This document shows positions 5,190 through 8,565 of a DNA stretch of 8,565 nucleotides, piece by piece (position 1 is the stretch's first letter; each line of letters starts with the position of its first letter). The stretch is from positions 1-8,565 of the forward strand of contig SBHI01000158.1 of assembly GCA_006226225.1 (NCBI GenBank), read 5' to 3'. The stretch comes from Alphaproteobacteria bacterium (GTDB lineage: Bacteria > Pseudomonadota > Alphaproteobacteria > Micavibrionales > CSBR16-224). Below the pieces are notes generated by a model. That model worked only from the letters and a program-made list of their open reading frames with translations, was not told where the DNA came from and ran no database searches. Made by a program: the position numbers and the translations under genes.

Positions 5190-7634
5190 GTGTATCGTAT
5201 GGAGTGTGAGAATCATTTAGAATATTCCTCTCGGGGTAAATGGAGGCTTTTTTCCAAAAAGCTGGCCGCCCTTGCGCTCGTTCTGACGCTTTTTTCAACA
5301 TTTTTTGTAAGTCCGGCCAACGCACAGCAGCGTCTTGTCTGTGACCCGTTGATGTTTCCGGTAACGAATCCGCCTTTGGCGACGCCCGCTTGTCTGGTTG
5401 TTCCGGCCGTGACGGCCGTGTTCCCGCCGGGAACGACGGCACCGCCGGTTGGGGCGTCTCTGGATGCCGTATCCGAGCCGACCGTCCCCATCGGTAATCA
5501 GGCGACAGGCTGGAACCCGTGCTGGTGGGATCCGGGTACAGGCTGTATCGGGCAGAATATGAATCTTTACGGCTTAACGCCGACCCCGCCGACAACACCG
5601 GCCTCATCTTATCCTGCCGGTAACTTTTACGGTGTGGCGATTCAGCCCGGTTTCCGTGAACAATTCCCCGGCGGCCCGCAATGTGCCTGTTCGCAGGCAC
5701 CCGGCGGAACGCTGTATAGCTGTGCTGGTGGTGGCGGTCAGGTTATTTCCCAGCCTTTAAGCTCTTTCGTCGGCCCTGTTGCGTCGAATACGCCATTGCC
5801 GTCGATTATTGCGCCGCAAAACGCCTCGCCTTACGGTATGGGGCAGGATGTTTGTTGGGATATCTGGGGCGGATGGGTGCCTTGCGGTACCGTTCACGCT
5901 TATAATTTCCAGCAGCCCGTCGACCCGATTGTTTTTGTACCGGATGGGCGCGCTTATATGTGGCCGGTCGGTACCAGTGTCATTAGTGGCGGATCGCAGA
6001 GTGTTCTGACGCAGCAAGGTATTAGTTTCTGTCAAGCGACGACCTGTTCGCACTATTTGTGTACGGCATGGGACGGTATCGGCCCGCCCGGATGGTGGGG
6101 AAGCTGTATTGCTTGGGATTTCGGTACCTGTCTGTGTGAAAGCTGTACGTCTTACGCACCGGCGAACCCGACAGTCACAATTAATCCGGGCGATATTGTG
6201 CTGGGCCCGATGTCTTGTCCGCCGACACCGCCGGGTGGTACATGTGGCCCGAGCTATGATATCGGCTGCCCGCCCGGTTTTGTGGCACGTCAATATGATG
6301 CTGTCGGTGGCTTTACCTGTTTGACGATGCAGGAATATATGGATGCCTTGCCGCCGGTTTGTGATTATACGGTAGATCCGACCTGTACGGGTGGTGTGAT
6401 TATTCCGCCGCCGCCGGGACCGGGAACCTGTGTCGGTGCTGGCTGTATGACGGGTCCGGGATCCAATTTGTTGCCGGGACTGTGTAGTAGCGGCGGCTAT
6501 ATGGGAGCATTCGGCTTTCTGGCAGGTCTGGTGACCGGTATCAACCCGTGTGAATTCACAATGGATCAGCTGGGGCTGAGCTTTGCCCAGAACTTTGAGG
6601 GCGGTGAACAGTTTGCAATTTATATGGAAGACTGGTGGTTCAACGAATACCTGCCGGATATGCAGGATATGACGAAACAGTGGAACACCTCTATTCTGGA
6701 TCAAAGCTTGTCTTTGGGACAATTCATGGATGCCTCCAACCAGACTAAACAGCAGGATACGCTGCAAACGCTGGAAGTCGAGGCAATGGAACGTTATAAA
6801 CCCAGTGAGAACACCTGCAGTATGGCGTCAATCGCGCCGGGGCTGCAACGCGCCCTGCAAACGACACGGGCAATGAAAACGGCCATGCTGCATGAATCGG
6901 CGGGTCGCGCCTTGAACCTGCCGGGTTCGGGAACGGAAAACGGCACACGCGCTTACCACAGCACCGAATGGGCCAATTACTGTAACATTTTTGCCGATCC
7001 CAATGATAACCTCGGGGTGACAAATGGTTGCGGCGGTACACCCGGATTGCGGGGGGCGGATGTGGATGTGGAACGCTTCCTGTTCCGTGACACGATTAAT
7101 ATGAACGACGCGAATGAGCGTTTGGCGGCAGAGACGATTCTTAAGAATCTGGTGGATTTCTGGGTTCCCGAACCTATTCATACCAGCGCCGTTGACACGG
7201 CACAGGCGCGCAAGCAGATCAATTTGCGTAACCACTATGCGACATTGCGTCAGGCGGTTGTCGAACCGGTTGCCGGCATTATTGCGCGGCGTTCGGCCAT
7301 CCCGGCCAGCGGCTACGAGGTTTCGGTTCAGGATATTCGTCTGGCGGCAGGTGTTCCGGCGGCATTACGCCATGCGTCACCCAGCTATAACGAAGCCGTT
7401 TTGGCACGCTCGAAGGAATATTTCATGAACCTGGACACATTACTGAAAAGTAATACGGATCTGGGTGCCTTGCGTCAGGATCAGGTTGTGAATGAAGCTT
7501 TGATCGCCATTCTGCTGGAAGATATTGCCGAAGTGGAAGCGCAGATCAATACGGTTCTGCAGGCACGGGCATCTGTGAAATTTAATGAGGCGGAGAACTC
7601 ACTGACGGAAGGCGAGCAACTGCGTAATAAATAA
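5190..7634 (+). CDS. exported Cys/Trp-rich 814-residue protein, unknown function
   Basis: I do not recognise this family. A signal peptide ends at A43-N-A45, so the mature protein starts near Gln46 in the periplasm or outside. Residues 46-454 are rich in Pro, Gly, Trp and Cys (26 cysteines), with four C-x(0-2)-W-D...C modules at 111-119, 222-232, 291-306 and 306-314. Proline runs occur near 130-137 and 406-411. A glycine-rich hydrophobic stretch (about 435-451) leads into a helical half with only three cysteines (543, 598, 614), an aromatic-acidic patch (YMEDWWFNEYLPDMQDM, 478-494) and a likely coiled-coil end (about 765-800). The pattern suggests a disulfide-stabilised envelope or surface protein. 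GTG at 5190 has AGG eight bases upstream. ATG at 5199, in frame, is the alternative and lacks a well-placed ribosome site. Either leaves an unusually long n-region before the signal core. Confidence 0.85.
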   Translation: MYRMECENHLEYSSRGKWRLFSKKLAALALVLTLFSTFFVSPANAQQRLVCDPLMFPVTNPPLATPACLVVPAVTAVFPPGTTAPPVGASLDAVSEPTVPIGNQATGWNPCWWDPGTGCIGQNMNLYGLTPTPPTTPASSYPAGNFYGVAIQPGFREQFPGGPQCACSQAPGGTLYSCAGGGGQVISQPLSSFVGPVASNTPLPSIIAPQNASPYGMGQDVCWDIWGGWVPCGTVHAYNFQQPVDPIVFVPDGRAYMWPVGTSVISGGSQSVLTQQGISFCQATTCSHYLCTAWDGIGPPGWWGSCIAWDFGTCLCESCTSYAPANPTVTINPGDIVLGPMSCPPTPPGGTCGPSYDIGCPPGFVARQYDAVGGFTCLTMQEYMDALPPVCDYTVDPTCTGGVIIPPPPGPGTCVGAGCMTGPGSNLLPGLCSSGGYMGAFGFLAGLVTGINPCEFTMDQLGLSFAQNFEGGEQFAIYMEDWWFNEYLPDMQDMTKQWNTSILDQSLSLGQFMDASNQTKQQDTLQTLEVEAMERYKPSENTCSMASIAPGLQRALQTTRAMKTAMLHESAGRALNLPGSGTENGTRAYHSTEWANYCNIFADPNDNLGVTNGCGGTPGLRGADVDVERFLFRDTINMNDANERLAAETILKNLVDFWVPEPIHTSAVDTAQARKQINLRNHYATLRQAVVEPVAGIIARRSAIPASGYEVSVQDIRLAAGVPAALRHASPSYNEAVLARSKEYFMNLDTLLKSNTDLGALRQDQVVNEALIAILLEDIAEVEAQINTVLQARASVKFNEAENSLTEGEQLRNK

Positions 7635-7705
7635 CGCCGGTTTGCAGCCTCTTATCTATTTATTTTTCCTGAAAAATTTGTCAAAGATGTCTTGATGACG
7701 TGCGG

Positions 7706-8215
7706 TTAATCATTAAGGAAATCGCGTATTTTCTTTGCGGGCCATAAGCCGCTGCTGAGTGCGAACAGGAAGGCTGACCACGGGCCGGAATTCTGTTGTT
7801 TGCTTTCCATGTCGATATCATACTCTGTCATGGTGCGGCGTACCTCGGCATTAACATCCGTCATGATGGCTTCCAGATCCAGCTTGCTGATGGTTTGCTG
7901 ATGCAGATGTTGCAGAATGGCGTCCTCCTGCGCGTGGAATTCGCCGTCACACCAGAACAGCAACCGTGCAAAGTAAATCAATGTGCCGCGGTCTTCCTTG
8001 TCGCTGATTAGCTCGTAAAGCTTTGAGACATCTTGCACATCTGCCAAATCCTGCCGAAGAATCTGTTTTTGCTCTTCCGTGAAGGGAATCGCATCAAAGC
8101 GCCGGAGGAAAAAATCACATTCCTCGTCCATGACCTTGTGATCGGTATGGACAAGGGCGACAAGCGTGCGCCACATGTTGAAACGGCTTTCACTAAGTGT
8201 CGCGTTCTCTACCAT
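7706..8215 (-). CDS. TerB-like (DjlA N-domain-like) protein
   Basis: This 169-residue protein, with no signal peptide, has two acidic helix-loop segments typical of TerB-type domains: VALVHTDHKVMDEECDFFL (19-37) and FWCDGEFHAQEDAILQHLH (87-105), the latter with the D-G-E-x(3-4)-E spacing that binds metal in some members. TerB domains occur in tellurite-resistance and stress proteins and in the membrane cochaperone DjlA, so the exact role cannot be read from the domain. The C-terminus (145-169) is aromatic and ends in a basic helix. I chose ATG at 8213-8215 because AAAAGGA lies ten bases before it. The frame extends to a TTG at 8260, but that has no ribosome site and sits at the predicted transcription start. 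The gene converges on the large exported protein across 71 bases. Confidence 0.8.
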   Translation of the reverse strand: MVENATLSESRFNMWRTLVALVHTDHKVMDEECDFFLRRFDAIPFTEEQKQILRQDLADVQDVSKLYELISDKEDRGTLIYFARLLFWCDGEFHAQEDAILQHLHQQTISKLDLEAIMTDVNAEVRRTMTEYDIDMESKQQNSGPWSAFLFALSSGLWPAKKIRDFLND

Positions 8216-8225
8216 CTGCGGGCAA

Positions 8226-8232
8226 TCCTTTT
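8226..8232 (-). promoter_or_regulatory. ribosome binding site fixing the TerB-like start
   Basis: AAAAGGA on the minus strand ends ten bases before the ATG at 8213-8215. The longer frame starting at TTG 8260 has only A/T-rich sequence ahead of it, so this site decides in favour of the shorter 169-residue protein. Confidence 0.6.
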
Positions 8233-8265
8233 CACGGTTGATTTTGGTGCTTTGCAGCAATTTTT

Positions 8266-8293
8266 ATTTTAGTGAAGACGGGCATGAACGCAA
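8266..8293 (-). promoter_or_regulatory. candidate promoter for TerB-like gene
   Basis: On the minus strand TTGCGT (8288-8293) is 16 bases from TAAAAT (8266-8271). The -10 matches five of six consensus positions and the -35 three. The start would fall near 8259, giving a leader of about 44 bases. A short inverted repeat, GCGGA-aa-TCCGC (8294-8305), directly abuts the -35 and could be an operator or chance. Confidence 0.35.
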
Positions 8294-8325
8294 GCGGAAA
8301 TCCGCGGGTAATGAAGGCGGCTGAG

Positions 8326-8565
8326 TTATTTCTGCTCGTATTTGGCCAGTTCCACTTGTGCACGTAAATCAATTTCATCCAGAATTTCCAACAGTTGCGG
8401 GTCACTGACTTGCGGGCGCTGTTTTTTCAGGCTGGCGGCAAGATTGTGCAGGACTTTGACGGGCAGGGAACCGCTTAATAGACCCAGACGCAGGGTTTCC
8501 AGTTGCAGCAGCAGCGTATCCGCCTGTTCTTTTGCCTGTTGTTCGGGAGATTTTCCGGACAGACT
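8326..8565 (-). CDS. C-terminal part of a protein of unknown function (runs off window)
   Basis: The minus strand is open without a stop from the window edge to TAA at 8326-8328, giving 79 residues of a C-terminus whose start lies beyond 8565. The visible sequence is helical and leucine/glutamine-rich. It runs from a Lys/Gln-rich stretch (KSPEQQAQKEQADTLLLQLE) through LRLGLLSGSLPVKVLHNLAA to LLEILDEIDLRAQVELAKYEQK. Codon choice resembles the neighbouring genes, and the heptad-like leucines are consistent with a coiled coil. No domain is recognisable. It is upstream of the TerB-like gene on the same strand with 110 bases between, so co-transcription is possible, but a separate promoter candidate exists. 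Confidence is fair that it is coding; function is unknown. Confidence 0.6.
   Translation of the reverse strand, partial: SLSGKSPEQQAKEQADTLLLQLETLRLGLLSGSLPVKVLHNLAASLKKQRPQVSDPQLLEILDEIDLRAQVELAKYEQK

Noticed and set aside
5757..6767. A 336-codon minus-strand open frame inside the exported protein gene.
   Set aside because: The product is a run of Arg/Thr/His without domains, as expected opposite Gly/Pro/Cys-rich codons. The plus-strand frame has a signal peptide, promoter and start.
7662..7677. Inverted repeat ATTTTTC-CT-GAAAAAT between the converging genes, a possible two-way terminator.
   Set aside because: The usable stem is six A-U pairs with a four-base loop and no G-C base, too weak to call a terminator.
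8294..8305. Inverted repeat GCGGA-aa-TCCGC in the 110-base gap.
   Set aside because: Five-base arms with a two-base spacer cannot form a stable hairpin and have no T-run. It is noted only as a possible operator next to the candidate promoter.

Overview
This window reads as chromosomal DNA of an alphaproteobacterium. The strongest pointer is the adjacent flbT-flaF pair, two flagellin-synthesis regulators essentially confined to that class. Gene packing is tight, with no gap above about 130 bases. I see no mobile element, CRISPR array, tRNA or rRNA. A Micavibrio-like or other Rhodospirillales-like lineage is possible, but that is an impression and not something the sequence proves.

Left block (3-2538, minus strand). 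From promoter-proximal to distal it holds rsmI (16S rRNA 2'-O-methyltransferase), yraN (UPF0102 nuclease-like protein, start overlapping the rsmI stop), a lipoprotein with two BON domains resembling DolP/YraP, and a small four-helix membrane protein. Divergent from rsmI, across 45 bases, is an LpoA-like penicillin-binding-protein activator lipoprotein (2584-4092, plus strand). Together these match most of the rsmI-lpoA-yraN-diaA-dolP neighbourhood of enterobacteria, with lpoA inverted and diaA absent. This is an envelope and peptidoglycan maintenance locus attached to a ribosome-modification gene.

Middle block (4222-5098, plus strand). flbT and flaF overlap by 11 bases and form a small operon with no flagellin or other flagellar structural gene in view. 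FlaF carries a charged C-terminal tail. A hairpin with a T-run just after flaF is a candidate terminator, and a textbook extended -10 promoter element (TGCTATAAT) follows within two bases of it.

Right block. That promoter probably drives the most unusual gene here (5190-7634, plus strand). It encodes an 814-residue exported protein with 29 cysteines in the predicted mature chain. The first half is rich in Cys, Trp, Pro and Gly, with four C-x(0-2)-W-D...C modules. A glycine-rich hydrophobic stretch follows, and then a mostly helical second half. I cannot assign it a function. It converges on a TerB-like protein gene (7706-8215, minus strand), behind which lies the 3' end of another minus-strand gene that runs off the window (8326-8565).
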